Assembly (NCBI RefSeq): GCF_000516985.1
Contig: NW_006917092.1
Coordinates: 3,798,619 to 3,862,618 of the forward strand
DNA length: 64,000 nt
Source of the DNA: Pestalotiopsis fici W106-1
Taxonomy: Eukaryota > Ascomycota > Sordariomycetes > Amphisphaeriales > Sporocadaceae
Reading direction: 5' to 3'
Shown here piece after piece: positions 1-11,538 of the stretch. The translations under genes were made by a program, and so were the position numbers. Each line of letters begins with the position of its first letter. Within the stretch, counting starts at the first letter, position 1. The notes under the pieces were generated by a model. The model was not told the DNA's origin. It did not search any database and saw only the letters and a program-made list of their open reading frames with translations.

Positions 1-1093
1 GTCTTCGCCAGTTGTTTGTCACCGAGCTAGACCTTTTCGGTGCTTTCCTTCTGGTGGTTGGGCTTGGCCTTACTCTCATTCCCTTGACTCTGACAGGATC
101 CAAGAACAGCGACAAATGGCAACAGGGATCATTCATTGCCATGCTAGTGGTGGGAATCGCCATCACGATTGCATTTTTTGTATGGGACGTCAAGTTTGCT
201 GCCAAGCCGTTCGTTCCGTTTCGCATGATCCGTGAGCGGACAGTCGTGGCGGCGTGTCTACTATCCATCCTGGATTTCTTTCACTACTCTTGTTTCACCA
301 TATTCTTCCCGAGCTATCTTCAAGTTGCCGGAGGCTACTCTGCAGGCCATGCCTCGCGTATTGAGTAGGTCCCAGGGTCTTTCATTTTCTCATTGTTCCT
401 CATTACATCAGATGTTCAAGTAATGCTGACTGTATCGTACTAGTAACGCCCTTCGTGTCACATTCCAGATTTCCTCTGTACTAGTAGGCCTCGCTATGAA
501 GTACTCAAAGCGCTCTCAGATCTTCGTCTTCATTGGCGTGCCCCTGTGCGTTCTTGGCCAGGGCCTTCAGATCTACTTTACAAACATGCATGGAACCCAC
601 GCGGCCAGTGAAATCTGCTTTATTACTGCCAAGACACTCGTCGGTCTGGGACGCGGGTTCTACCAGACGGCAGCCCAAGTCTCCATACAGTCGCTGGTCC
701 CTCGCGAAGACGTTGCCGTCGTCACAGGTGTCTATTTTGCTGCCATGAATTTTGGAGCTGCGATTGGAACCAGGTTCGTTCATATCCGTGCATGGACTGA
801 AAAGCTTGCAAATACTAACCGTAGACAGCGTGAGCGGTGCAATCTGGAACTCCTTGCTTCCTGCAAAACTGACGGAATATCTCCCCGAGGAGGCGAAACC
901 CCAAGCTCAAGCCATATACAAATCAATCACGGTGGCCAAAAAGTATGCCCAAGGGACCATTATTCGTGCTGCAATCGATCAAGCATACAGAGAAACACAA
1001 CAGCGCTTGGCAATTGCAGCCACCGCTGCCCTTGCACCGATGCTTCTGATCATGTTTTTCTTGAAAAATGTCGATCTGTCGGTCAAGAAGTAA
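1..1093 (+). CDS. MFS transporter, siderophore-iron (SIT/Mir) type, 3' part
   Basis: C-terminal half of a multi-pass plasma-membrane transporter, cut by the window edge. Exons are <1..364, 444..773 and 829..1093, all in frame. Hydrophobic segments alternate with short loops. The stretch reading [11 protein letters not shown] across the first junction and the following [11 protein letters not shown] region resemble the siderophore-iron transporter branch of the major facilitator superfamily, which imports ferric siderophores by proton symport. The C-terminal end, with a [18 protein letters not shown] amphipathic segment and a last hydrophobic helix near the stop, also fits that branch. The substrate cannot be read from sequence. 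A drug-proton antiporter of the same 14-TM class is the main alternative. The next gene points toward it, tail to tail. Confidence 0.82.
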
Positions 1094-1546
1094 TGATACA
1101 AATTCGAGATTGGCCAGCATTAGAAGGAGGTCTATCATTGAGACGAGACGAGCAGTAATGTTCCTGCCTGGCCACATGTCTAAAATGAGGTTTTTACTTT
1201 ATTCAACAAGAATAGTTGTACCATGTGCATACTAGTGGATAACAGTTTACACTCTTGATGTAATCCAACAAGCCTTTCATTGGACAAGTTCTCATGACCA
1301 TTTGTTTTACCGCATCAGCATAATCTAAATCTCCGTCCTCTTAAGCGGTTTACCCAAATGAATATTGTGTGCGAAATTCCTAGGGCCCTAGAGGTCTAGG
1401 CAAACACTATCCCCATGCCTCAGATCTAGGACTTTCGACTGTGTTTCTGTCTCGACAGCCAATGTTGCAGCAGTGGTATCAATTCTGTATGGCGGGATGC
1501 AGCTAGGGAAGATCAGATTTATATTCGACATGTTTTGATCGAAGAT
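1094..1546. other. Convergent intergenic spacer
   Basis: About 450 bases between two convergent genes. Presumably it holds both 3' UTRs and polyadenylation signals. I see no gene, RNA or repeat in it. Confidence 0.5.
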
Positions 1547-2587
1547 TCAACAATACCTTTCATCATGCAAACACCAAATGATTTGAGAAGGGCTGTCAAG
1601 CCATTTGATCTGTTTCACGGCAAAATCCGCAGCGCATCCATCAAAGGGCCTGCCATCCAGGTTGGCACGCCCAGCGATACCCAAAATTGCTATATCAGGT
1701 TTCGGATGCATACTCTTGAGAACACTCTCATAGCCGCCGAGATGTGAGCTCCAAAGTAGCGCCTTGTGGTCAATGATGAAATTGTACATTAGCTGCCCTC
1801 CATCGCAATGGGAAAACACATTTCGTTTTCGATCGTTGACATAGTCAATAAATGACAGTTGCCCTTCATCAAGTTTCTCTGGCGGTACAAGCTCGCCCAG
1901 CTTCAGAAGGCCATGCTGCATGCCCATTGTGATATCCAGCGTACACGAGTAAGGGGTAGCCGCGCCCATGTAGACAGTCTTTGTGTCCATCACAATGGGA
2001 TGCCCGTCTGGCATTAAGCAGTGCAGAGATGGCCAAACGTGCACAGAAAAAGCAGCCAGAGTATGGACTGGATGAATTGGCGCACCAGGAGGACCAGGTA
2101 GTCTCAAAGTAGAGTCGTGTCTGGCCTTTTCTCGAACATCCTTCGTAAACAGGGGAATGCGCTCGCCGCCTTGGACTGGAATTAGTTGCTCTTCTGGCAC
2201 TCCTGCCAACCTCAAGCAGTTGATGGCTTCACAATTGGCCACGACGATTGCACCGGTTTTGATGGCGATTCGATCGGCTCCAGGTAAACTATTGCAAGTG
2301 AGCATACAGTCAATGATGTCTTCTTTTCCAGTGTCAACTTATTAAAAAACGTACTGGTCAAAGTGCGCGTGTGATATAAAGATATAGTCGGCCTCTGTCA
2401 CATCGTCAACGGCAAGATATTTTGGCAGAACCGATGGTCTGTCGAGCCATGTGTCTAGGAAGATGGTGACTCCCCTGGTCCGTAGCCGAAACGTTGTGGC
2501 CCCTTTGGTATGTCAGTATTGACACATAGAAGTCCAAGCTTGGAAAGAATATAACGCACCAAACCACTCAAGTGTTGATTCGCTCAT
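1547..2587 (-). CDS. UlaG-like metallo-beta-lactamase-fold hydrolase
   Basis: A 305-residue protein encoded in three exons: 2587..2560, 2502..2355 and 2288..1547. Splicing recreates the zinc-binding signature SHAHFDH (HxHxDH), with the second intron falling between the last D and H, which strongly supports the model. The N-terminus STLEWFGATTFRL and the FLDTWLDRP strand match the beta-lactamase superfamily (UlaG-like) of Zn-dependent hydrolases. Members include bacterial L-ascorbate-6-phosphate lactonase, but fungal homologues are mostly uncharacterised. No signal peptide is visible, so it is probably cytosolic. The substrate is unknown. Confidence 0.85.
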
Positions 2588-3421
2588 ATTTATGAACATT
2601 TAAGTCAATCCCGCCTGGACTTCAGTCTGTGAACAAATCTCTGCATGGAGACTCGAGGACGGAGTCAACTGCTGCAGATCTGGCAGCGGACATGGTGACA
2701 TAAATCAATCTTTTTCGAGGCGTTGCCCATAGAAGTGCCAAGTATCTAGTGAAACCTACAAATCCATCGCGGATCATGGCTAGAGAAACTGCCGTTGCCG
2801 AATTCCATCATCTGAAGCCAATTGCAGCAATCAAGGTGAGCCCCTAATGGACCCAAGCCGACGGGGTCGGTCACTAACTGCTGCGCTATTGAGGTGCTGG
2901 AGACTGGCAGGGCAGATCCCGGCGGGGGTGGGGAGCGGTAGAAGGCCCTGGGACGGACGCAACACGTGCCCAGACAGCGTTGTGTTCCCATGCTAAATGA
3001 TCCGCAAACTTTGTCTCCATTGGCATCAATGCACCATACCGACTCCTGTGCCACTTTGTATGCTTTGTTGCTTTCCATACCGTGGTGCTTGACTGACTAA
3101 GCGGCTTCAAGGACTTTCTTGTTTTCCTTGCACCAGTTCCATGACGTACGGCGACAGTCTATGTACTTCTTGGTGACCTTCGACAATGCCCCACCCTTCA
3201 CTTGAACATTGAACTTAGGAGCAGGTAATGGCACTTCAAGTTCTATACGCCGCCGCCGAGGTGAGGACATGCAAATGAGGAAGCCACTGCAACCTAGAAC
3301 GGCACGAGGCTCTCAATATCTTATCACCTTATCAACACAAACGTTGGCAGCTTGTCTGTTCCTGGGCAATTGCGACGCGTTCCTGGAAAAACGTTCGGTC
3401 TTTAATAGCCCTGAAAAAAAC
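2588..3421. other. Divergent promoter region
   Basis: About 830 bases between the head-to-head hydrolase and transcription-factor genes. On the minus strand a frame runs from an ATG at 3270 to about 2746 with one TAG at 3097..3099. I do not call it as a gene. In-frame ATGs at 3269 and 3275 could extend the transcription factor upstream. Confidence 0.5.
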
Positions 3422-6232
3422 ATGCCGGCGGGGCCGTCGTCCTTGACCTGCGAGCACTGTGGTGACACATTCCAACGCAAAGAACATCGGGACCGCCATA
3501 TGCTCAGGCACATTGGCACAAAGTCGTTCCAATGTGAGGTATGCGCCAAATCCTTTTCACGAAGGCAAGTTTCCTTTTCGGCTGCTGCGTCTCAAGCCTA
3601 TGCTAACCCTGTCATGCAGCGACACACTTCTGCGCCACTATAGCTTGCATCGCCACGAAAGCCAACACGCACCGGGCTCTCAGCGTCGATGTGCCCGGGC
3701 CTGTCTCTCATGCGCTAGGCTTAAACAACGCTGCGATGGCTTGACCCCATGTGGTCGTTGCCGGCAGAAGCGCACTCAGTGCAGATATCAGCCATCGGCC
3801 AATGTGACAGGCAATGAGAACTCAACAACTCCCCTGGACCATGACACAATTGTATGTTCACCAGGGCCAAACGAGCATGATAGTCTTCGAATGGGTGAAG
3901 GTCCCCCATTCAACGCTCCGATTGTTGAACATTCACATCAATCTACATCGCATGTCTTGGTCGACACTTGGAACGTCGACTCGGCAGTGCTCTCAAACGC
4001 TCAGATTGGTTCCACAGTATCCACTGATACTTATCCTGCCTTGAATGATGACCTCTCTTGGACCACCCGTCCGCCATGGGACATGAACTTCCATTTCAAT
4101 TCAAATGGAATGATGGGCAGTCTTGGTGGTATATGGAACAATAGGACTGATACCTTCCCGTTCTTACAAACGCTGGAGCCATTCTTGTCACCACTCAATT
4201 GTCTCGAAATAGAGCCTGATATTGTCGAAAATGCTCCGGAGTTGCCTTCTGTGAGCTGTTTAGGTGAGCCTAGCTCGTCTGGGGCTGCTAATTCGAGCCA
4301 GGCTGTCATGGAGGAATCATCCTCTCGAATCTTTCCAAGGCATCGTACCTCAAGGGCGGAGCCTTGCCTAGAGTTTCCCTCATGCCAATCAACACATTTG
4401 CAACAAGCTGAAGCTGAGGTATTTGGGCATGTCTCAGAGATATCGGCGTCGTCAATCGAGGCGCTACGGTTATTCTACATGACGCAGCGTCAGGAACTTC
4501 CGTCACGATTCATCTCGACTCGCATCCTGTGTACCTTTGTTGATCTCTATTTTGAGTACTTTGACGCTCAGTTCCCTCTCCTCCATCCACATCGTTTAGA
4601 GGCTAGTGGACTGCACTGGACTCTTCTGTTAGCAACGGCGACAATCGGCAGCCAATACTCTGATATCGAGAATGCACATGAATATCGCGCATCTCTCTGT
4701 GACCTACTCAAGAGGTCGATGCAGCTAAGTGTATGATCCTATTGGTGGCATTGTGGCCTCGAATTTTGTCATTAATGAGATTGTTCAGGACCTTGAGGAC
4801 ATCAAAGAGATGAACATATCTATTGCTCAAAGCGTGTTTCTGTATGATGTCTTCTTGATGTTCTCTGGATCCAGGAAAGACAAGACAATACTACAATACC
4901 GAAAGAATATTCTTATAACGATATGCCGAAAGCTGCGTCGGAACAGAGATGCCCAGGTGGCCTCTGAACTCGAGGAACGAACCACGCACGATGAATGGCT
5001 GTCATGGCTTTCAATCGAGGAAGAAGTCCGCCTGTTATCTTGTGTTTACGGTATGCTGGATTTCCTTCTAGTGAAGCAGGACTTGGCTCATATTGGCTCA
5101 TATTCTAGTGCTGGAATGCTTGGGATTTGTCTTTATGGAATTTCCAACTATCCTGGCTCCATCGGATTTACTGCAAAGGCTACCATGCCCCACTCGCCTA
5201 TGGCAGTGTAGAGACGCGCCCGCCTGGAAAGCTATAATCGGGACTCTATCGCGTAAATATCTAGGAAAGGGCTTCTGATAGATTCGTGTCGCTGACTTGA
5301 ATATAGCTGTAACCTATAGGCAAAGCCAGCCAAAGTCCAAGTCCGAGTGGCTTGAATCCTTACGAGGGCCCGATATCTTTCGTCTGAAAGTGACTTTGTT
5401 GGGATCATATGTCGACGAAAAAACACTACAGCATCAGCTGCAGTCTTCACGATTTTTGCAGTCATCATTCAGCTCATACCTCAATCCTCCTTCAGAACGC
5501 GATTCTCGAGGTTCATCTACTCGGGACTATCGAGGGCTGCCAGACCCTTCTCACGTTGAGAGCCCGCTATTGAGTTCACTGTTTGAGTCATTAGAGTATG
5601 AAACCTTTGAAGCTGCCGTTGTTAGCAATGGCGAGGGTGCGGAAACTCTCATTCACGTACTTGCAATATTAAGACATGTCCCCCTCAAAATACTGTACTC
5701 CGCTACAGGCTGGGAGACCAACACGGACCAAATGGCGGCATCGAGGACGAGCTTGAGGAATTTCTTTCAACGTAAGAGGGATACGGCGCGGAAGGTCATG
5801 TGGCATGCCACGTGCATCTTTAGGACTACGCGAAAGACGCACCGCTTTGCCTGCTATGACATGCTGAGCCTTTGCGTTGCGACATGCTATATCTGGTCAT
5901 ATGACCAATTGCGTCCGGCACCAGTTTGTCAATCTGATGGTATCTCACAGCCGAGAAAGAAACGGCCGATAATCCGGCTCGACCAATTGCATGATAAGTC
6001 CAAGATCAAGGAGTGGGTAGAGCACGGTGACAACAGCGACATTCATTTGACAGGTGTTGGCATTTTGAACCAGTCTGACCACGGCGTACGATTCCTCAAG
6101 GATGTGGAAAGGACATTCTTCTCTCAGATCGCTTGGAAGGGCTTGTCTCGTGCTCTTGCTTGCTGCCTTGTCCAATTGGGACAGAATGGTGAACAAATAT
6201 TGATTCCAGATCCATGCGAGATGGGGGATTGA
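3422..6232 (+). CDS. C2H2 plus Zn2Cys6 transcription factor with fungal-specific TF domain
   Basis: An 861-residue nuclear regulator in five exons: 3422..3564, 3620..4730, 4789..5050, 5109..5252 and 5307..6232. Two C2H2 fingers lie at about residues 9-57 (CEHCGDTF and CEVCAKSFSR, with HxxxH ends). A Zn2Cys6 cluster follows at about 72-100 with spacing C-x2-C-x6-C-x5-C-x2-C-x6-C. The remainder resembles the fungal-specific transcription-factor (middle homology) region, for example LYDVFLMFSGSRKDK, FMEFPTILAPSDL, and ILYSATGW near the C-terminus. The first intron has a GC donor and splits the second C2H2 finger. The start was taken at the ATG just before the fingers; an in-frame ATG at 3269 would add 51 residues. 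Targets are unknown. Combined C2H2/Zn2Cys6 regulators are a known Pezizomycotina class. Confidence 0.85.
3565..3619 (+). other. GC-AG intron inside a zinc finger
   Basis: This 55-nt intron begins GCAAGT and ends CAG. Only this splice joins CEVCAKSFSR to SDTLLRHYSLH and completes the second C2H2 finger. No GT donor nearby restores the frame. Confidence 0.75.
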
Positions 6233-7611
6233 AACCATGGATATGAAATGTCGACATGAATGGTTATTTGAAAGTATATACACGCCTTGGCCATACCATC
6301 ATTTGGTCTGGTTCATTTCGCCCGACCCAAATGCAAAGAGACCAAAACGAGCTCCGTTCCTCTGGCGCCGCGCCTTGTTCCATGCCTGCACATTGCCATT
6401 CGGTGGTTTGACATACAATCCGGTGGGACCTCTGGCCATGCCTGGCGGAGGAGGTGGTAGTGTATAACGCTGTTGCGGTTTTTTCTGTTGCGTTTTTTTC
6501 TGAGGGCAATACCGGGTCAGTACCAGTCAGCAAGATCGCCGCTGCGGCCTAACATGGGGCTGGGTAGTACAAACCTTACGATGCCACGGGAAACACATGG
6601 CTAGGAATTTCGGACTTGGTATTTTAGTGCGATGATGGTATTTTCATTACATGCGGACTTGCCAAAAACACCAATTGATGAAGACTTGTGAGCATTTCCA
6701 TGGGACTAAGCTGACAGATGCGGTGACATTTGTCCAAGCTGAGGGGTCGCTGTCTTACACGAGGCAGAGCAGTGCCGTGCCGACCTCCGTGCATTGCCCA
6801 AAGGGACGCTGCGCCACCAGTTTGCCAAGGGTTCAGTAGTTAGCGAAGCGGCCGTCGGAGCAGGCCCGGAATCCTTCTCAGCCTTTCAGCCTATTAGAGC
6901 TTTGGACACCCACGCGAACCTTCACTGCAGGTTGTACCACCAGCAAAGGGTTACTTTTTTATGCTTATCTGCATGAGGTCTGCAGCTTGGCAGGCCGGGC
7001 GAATGGGAGCTGCTTCACTGCAATTTTAACCCTCACGAAAGGGTTCATCGTTCTCGGAGCCTTGACTTTGAAATTGAAATAGTCTTTATGTTTTCAAGTG
7101 TTTTACTATGGGATAACAGGGCGACACACGCGGTTTATACCTGGAAATCGGACCCCCCCTGGGCACACACACGCACACACACACACCCACAAGATGGCCC
7201 ACCTGAAAAGCAGGTCTCATCTGAAACGAGTACATAGCAGCAATGCCATGATGCATGGTGGCGGAGAGGCGAGGCTCCTAGGCATTACTAACCGAACTTG
7301 CCAATGCTGTAATTCATCTGAATAGATTTATAGCAGCACTTAGTTTCCAAGGAGCAGAAGTCATTAGCAACGGAAAGACGCAGCATGGCATTATCGACAT
7401 GTAATCATATAATGCGATATGGTACACGCTAACATCACTAGAATCCATATTTTTGTATTATTCCAAGAATACGCCACACGCGATGATACTCAAGGGAGCC
7501 ATAGAAGGTGATTACAGAAATTACATCGATAAAGGAGAACATGAATAATTCTACAAAAAATGCAAAAAGAAAGCCAAGATATCTCAGTGTTCTGAGATGC
7601 ATTGGGAATTG
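6233..7611. other. Intergenic region with CA repeat
   Basis: Roughly 1.4 kb with no convincing gene. Short open frames lack codon structure or recognisable motifs. It contains the CA microsatellite listed separately. Confidence 0.5.
7164..7190. repeat. (CA)n microsatellite
   Basis: An imperfect CA dinucleotide tract, interrupted once by a G, in intergenic DNA. It directly follows a run of seven C. Confidence 0.9.
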
Positions 7612-7684
7612 AGCCCAATGCGGGGGTCGAACCCGCAGCCTTGAGATTAAGAGTCTCACGCTCTACCGATTGAGCTAACCGGGC
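7612..7684 (-). tRNA. tRNA-Lys(CTT)
   Basis: A 73-nt cloverleaf is read on the minus strand. The acceptor stem is GCCCGGT paired with ATTGGGC. The D arm is GCTC...GAGC, the anticodon stem is TGAGA/TCTCA around loop CTCTTAA (anticodon CTT, lysine), and the T arm is GCGGG-TTCGACC-CCCGC. There is no intron. The A and B boxes that serve as internal RNA polymerase III promoters are present. Confidence 0.95.
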
Positions 7685-9204
7685 CTAGAGCTTGTTGTTG
7701 AGCGTGAGGCTATTATCGTGCATTATTATAGTATTGTGCATCCGCTCGCAAGGCGCCAAGAATTCTTTTAGGCAATATCCAGGCAGAATGGGGTCTAGGC
7801 TTGGGCTTCTCATACCACATGGATCATCTGTCGTATCAGAGACTTTGAGAAATCCATTTCTGGTCACCAATAATAAGATGGACATCTTGTTGCCATTGGT
7901 TTGGATACCGGACGCTCGTGATGCGTGTTCACAGATTTCTTCAAACTCTACCTGGCAGCTGGTATGCAGTAGGGCTAGTGGCAATGCCGTTGTGTGGCGG
8001 ATAGCCGGCCCATAGAGCTAACGCTGGTTGCCGTCGCGTCCACTGCCAGCAGATACACACGTGCAAACTCCACTGCCTGGAAACGTATTTATAATGTAAG
8101 CTTTCGTGTTTGAACATACATTTTGTCAATTAAATCGCGAGAGCGCGACGAGAATGTCGGAATTCCGCGGGCACTTTTTCAATGGCCTATAGGCAAATGC
8201 CGATACGTTAAGACCTACGTCATTATTTTGCAAATTACCCCCCCGGAACAGGTCACTTTCTGTTCAACACTAGATCACGGCTGGAATGAGTGCCTGTGCG
8301 TGAAGTGTACGATGGAAATAGCACTAGGTATTCCCAGACTCGGCGCGGCGCCTGTCAGATACCATGGGGATTGGCTAGCAGGACATCTTTCGAGACATGA
8401 GAACTAAAACTGTCACACCTTTGCAAAGCTTCTCCCGCTGCATTTGCTCCTAGAACCAATCCGATGCAGGGCATGAAAAAGATGTCGACAATAATTGGAC
8501 GGTCGCGACCTTTACATATCTGGGGCCTGTCTTGGGGGCAACAACCTAGAAGTAGTACGGAGTATTATGCCCATGCAGCGCACTAGAGTCTAGGTTAGCT
8601 ACCGCTACCTATACCTACTGCCAGGGGTTGGGACGTGAAACTCAGGTACAGCTGCAGCCATCCGGAGCAAACCTCCCGCAGTATATCTGAAGAAGGGCAT
8701 TTCAACATCTCGATTACAGATGTCCGCATCATCAAAGGTCAACAATCCCTGAAGCGACTCAATTGAACGCCCGAATAAACCTATCAAAACGTCCCCGTTC
8801 CACACACAAGCTCTACCGTTGAAAAGCTTGGCCTCTCTTGGAGCAAACAAATGTGGTCTCGGGGCTTTGCAGCGGTATGTTTTGCGGGGCGGTTTGAAGG
8901 CTGCATGGCTTGTGATGGTGTTCTGACATCATGAGTACGTGAGTATAGTCTAATTATGAATCAAAAAAAAAAGGCGCGTCTTTGTCCATTGTTTGTTATG
9001 TCGTCAAGATGATTGGATACTCGGCTCAATGCTCGACACTTCTTAAAAAGCTCTCTGTTTCACCTCTGCTGGTCTTACTCTGGTCGCAACTTCCTCTTGA
9101 CTTGGTATCTCTCCCGAGGCTCTTTAGATAAAAACAAGGCGATTTGTGGAAACAGTAACCAGAGCCTTTCAACCTTTGTAACTTCAAAGTCATCAAATCG
9201 ATCA
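7685..9204. other. Upstream region of catalase
   Basis: About 1.5 kb without a supported gene. An 81-codon minus-strand frame at 8605..8850 has no recognisable features. The last few hundred bases presumably hold the catalase promoter and 5' UTR. A poly(A) tract lies near 8963. Confidence 0.5.
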
Positions 9205-11538
9205 ATGGCATCGAATGTGATCTCCGCGGCTGTCGAAAAGGTTCAAAACACCATGGCAGGCGAAAAGGGAGCCAAGACGGCCGATATCGAGCGGGATGCT
9301 GTCGCCCCGAGCCAGGACACGCGCATTACCACCGAGTACGGAGTCAAGCAAGGCAATACCGACGACTGGCTCAAGGCGACCAACGGCGACACCAGTGGCC
9401 CTTCGCTGATTGAGGACCACTTTGCTCGTGAGAAGATCTCCAGGTTCGACCACGAGCGCATTCCCGAGCGTGTTGTTCACGCCAGAGGCGCCGGAGCATT
9501 TGGAACTTTCCGCTTGAAAGAGAGCGCCCAAGACGTCACGCTTGCACCGGTCCTCAATGATACGTCCCGAGAGACTCCAGTCTTTATTCGCTTCTCGACT
9601 GTGCAGGGCAGCCGAGGAAGCGCCGACACGGTCCGCGATGTTCGTGGATTCGCTGTCAAGTTTTACACCCAAGAGGGAAATTGGGACATTGTTGGCAATA
9701 ACATCCCGGTATGTCCTGAGTAAAGATACAAAACTCATCAAAGCTGCATGCTGACAAGGTATAGGTCTTCTTCATCCAAGATGCCATCAAATTTCCTGAC
9801 TTTGTCCACGCCGTAAAGCCAGAGCCACACAACGAGGTGCCCCAGGGACAGTCGGCACACAACAACTTTTGGGACTTTGTCAACCTTCACACCGAGGTCA
9901 GTTTTATTCGCCATAAACTCTGCTAGAGCACAGCTAACGATGCTACAGTCTACTCACATGTACATGTGGGCCATGTCTGATCGTGCCATCCCTCGATCGT
10001 ACCGCATGATGCAAGGGTTCGGCGTTAACACCTTTACTCTCGTCAACAAGAACGGCGAACGCCACTTTTGCAAATTTCATTTCACGCCACACCTTGGTGT
10101 TCACTCCTTTGTCTGGGATGAGGCCCTGAAGCTCGCCGGACAAGATCCCGATTTCCACCGCAAGGATCTGGCCGAAGCCATTGACAATGGTGCGTTTCCA
10201 AAGTGGGATTTTGGTATTCAGGTCATTCCCGAGTCCAAGGAGCACGACTTCGACTTTGACATTCTTGACGCTACCAAAGTCTGGCCCGAGGATCTGATTC
10301 CCGTCCGCAACATTGGAGAACTCGAGCTCAACAGAAATGTCGACGAGTACTTCCCACAAACGGAACAAGTTGCTTTCTGTACAGCACACATGGTTCCTGG
10401 CATTGGTCACTCTGATGATCCTCTGCTCCAAGGCCGCAGCTTCAGCTATTTTGATACGCAAATCTCTCGTCTTGGCATCAACTGGCAAGAGTTGCCCATC
10501 AACCGGCCAGTCTGCCCGTACATGAACTTCAACCGCGATGGACAGAGCAGACACCGCATCAGCAAGGGAACTGTCAACTACTGGCCGAACCGCTTCGAGG
10601 TGAATCCTCCTGCCAAGCCTCAAGAGGGCGCCTACCCCGAGTATCCACAGAAGGTCTCGGGCATCAAGCAGAGGACCCAGGGCAAGAAGTTCAGAGAGCA
10701 CTTCAATCAGGCACAACTGTTCCTCAACAGTCTGTCGCCACCCGAGAGGGCTCATCTCACTAGCGCTTTTGGTTTCGAACTTGATCATTGCGACGATCCC
10801 ATTGTATATGAGCGCATGTCTATGCGTTTGGCTGACATTGATCTCGACCTTGCCCAGGAGGTGGCGACAATGGTTGGCGGACCAGTGCCTGAGAAAGCAT
10901 CGAGACCAAACCATGGCAACAAGGCGCCCAGGATCTCGCAAACCGAGTTCCCGGCAAAGGTCCCAACCATTGCTAGCCGAAGAGTTGCCATCCTTGTTGC
11001 TGATGGTTATGACTCAATCGCGCTGAACGGAGTCAAGGCTGCCTTGACAGCATCAAGTGCGCTACCATTCATCATTGGACCCCGACGCGCAGAAATCTTC
11101 CCCGCGGGTTCCGACAAGAAGCCTGGCAGCGGTATCAAGGCCGACCACCACTTTGAGGGTATGCGATCAACCATGTTCGATGCTGTCTTTGTCCCTGGTG
11201 GTGCCGACTCTATCAAGGCATTGTCTACCAATGGTCGCAGTCTGCACTGGCTTCGTGAGGCTTTTGGTCACCTGAAGGCTGTTGCCGGCAGTGGTGAAGC
11301 TGTAGAGCTCTTCAAGATTGCTTTTGGACTACCCAACGTTTCCGTCTCAGAGGACCACCAGGTTGTTGAGTCATATGGTGTTGTCACCATTGCCAATGTG
11401 ACACCGGAGCATTTCACCGAAACCGTACAGATTGCCAAGGAGGGTACACAGTTCCTTGAAAAGTTTTGGTACCAGATCTCTAACCACCGCAACTGGGACC
11501 GTGAGCTGGATGGCTTGAGCTCACAGGTCGCTTACTAA
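9205..11538 (+). CDS. Large-subunit haem catalase
   Basis: A 741-residue monofunctional catalase that decomposes hydrogen peroxide. Exons are 9205..9708, 9765..9896 and 9949..11538. The catalytic His lies in [11 protein letters not shown], the distal Asn in [11 protein letters not shown], and the proximal haem-ligand Tyr in [11 protein letters not shown]. From about residue 555 to the end there is a DJ-1/PfpI-like flavodoxin-fold domain beginning [13 protein letters not shown]. This is the hallmark of large-subunit (clade 2) catalases, and the length fits. No signal peptide follows the chosen ATG ([13 protein letters not shown]), which resembles the intracellular, conidium-type CatA group rather than secreted CatB. 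The frame is open upstream of the ATG but begins only with non-ATG codons. Confidence 0.95.

Noticed and set aside
8605..8850. 81-codon minus-strand frame
   Set aside because: No recognisable feature and no flanking exon.
9943..10941. 332-codon minus-strand frame
   Set aside because: Lies entirely over the catalase catalytic region and has no recognisable motif.
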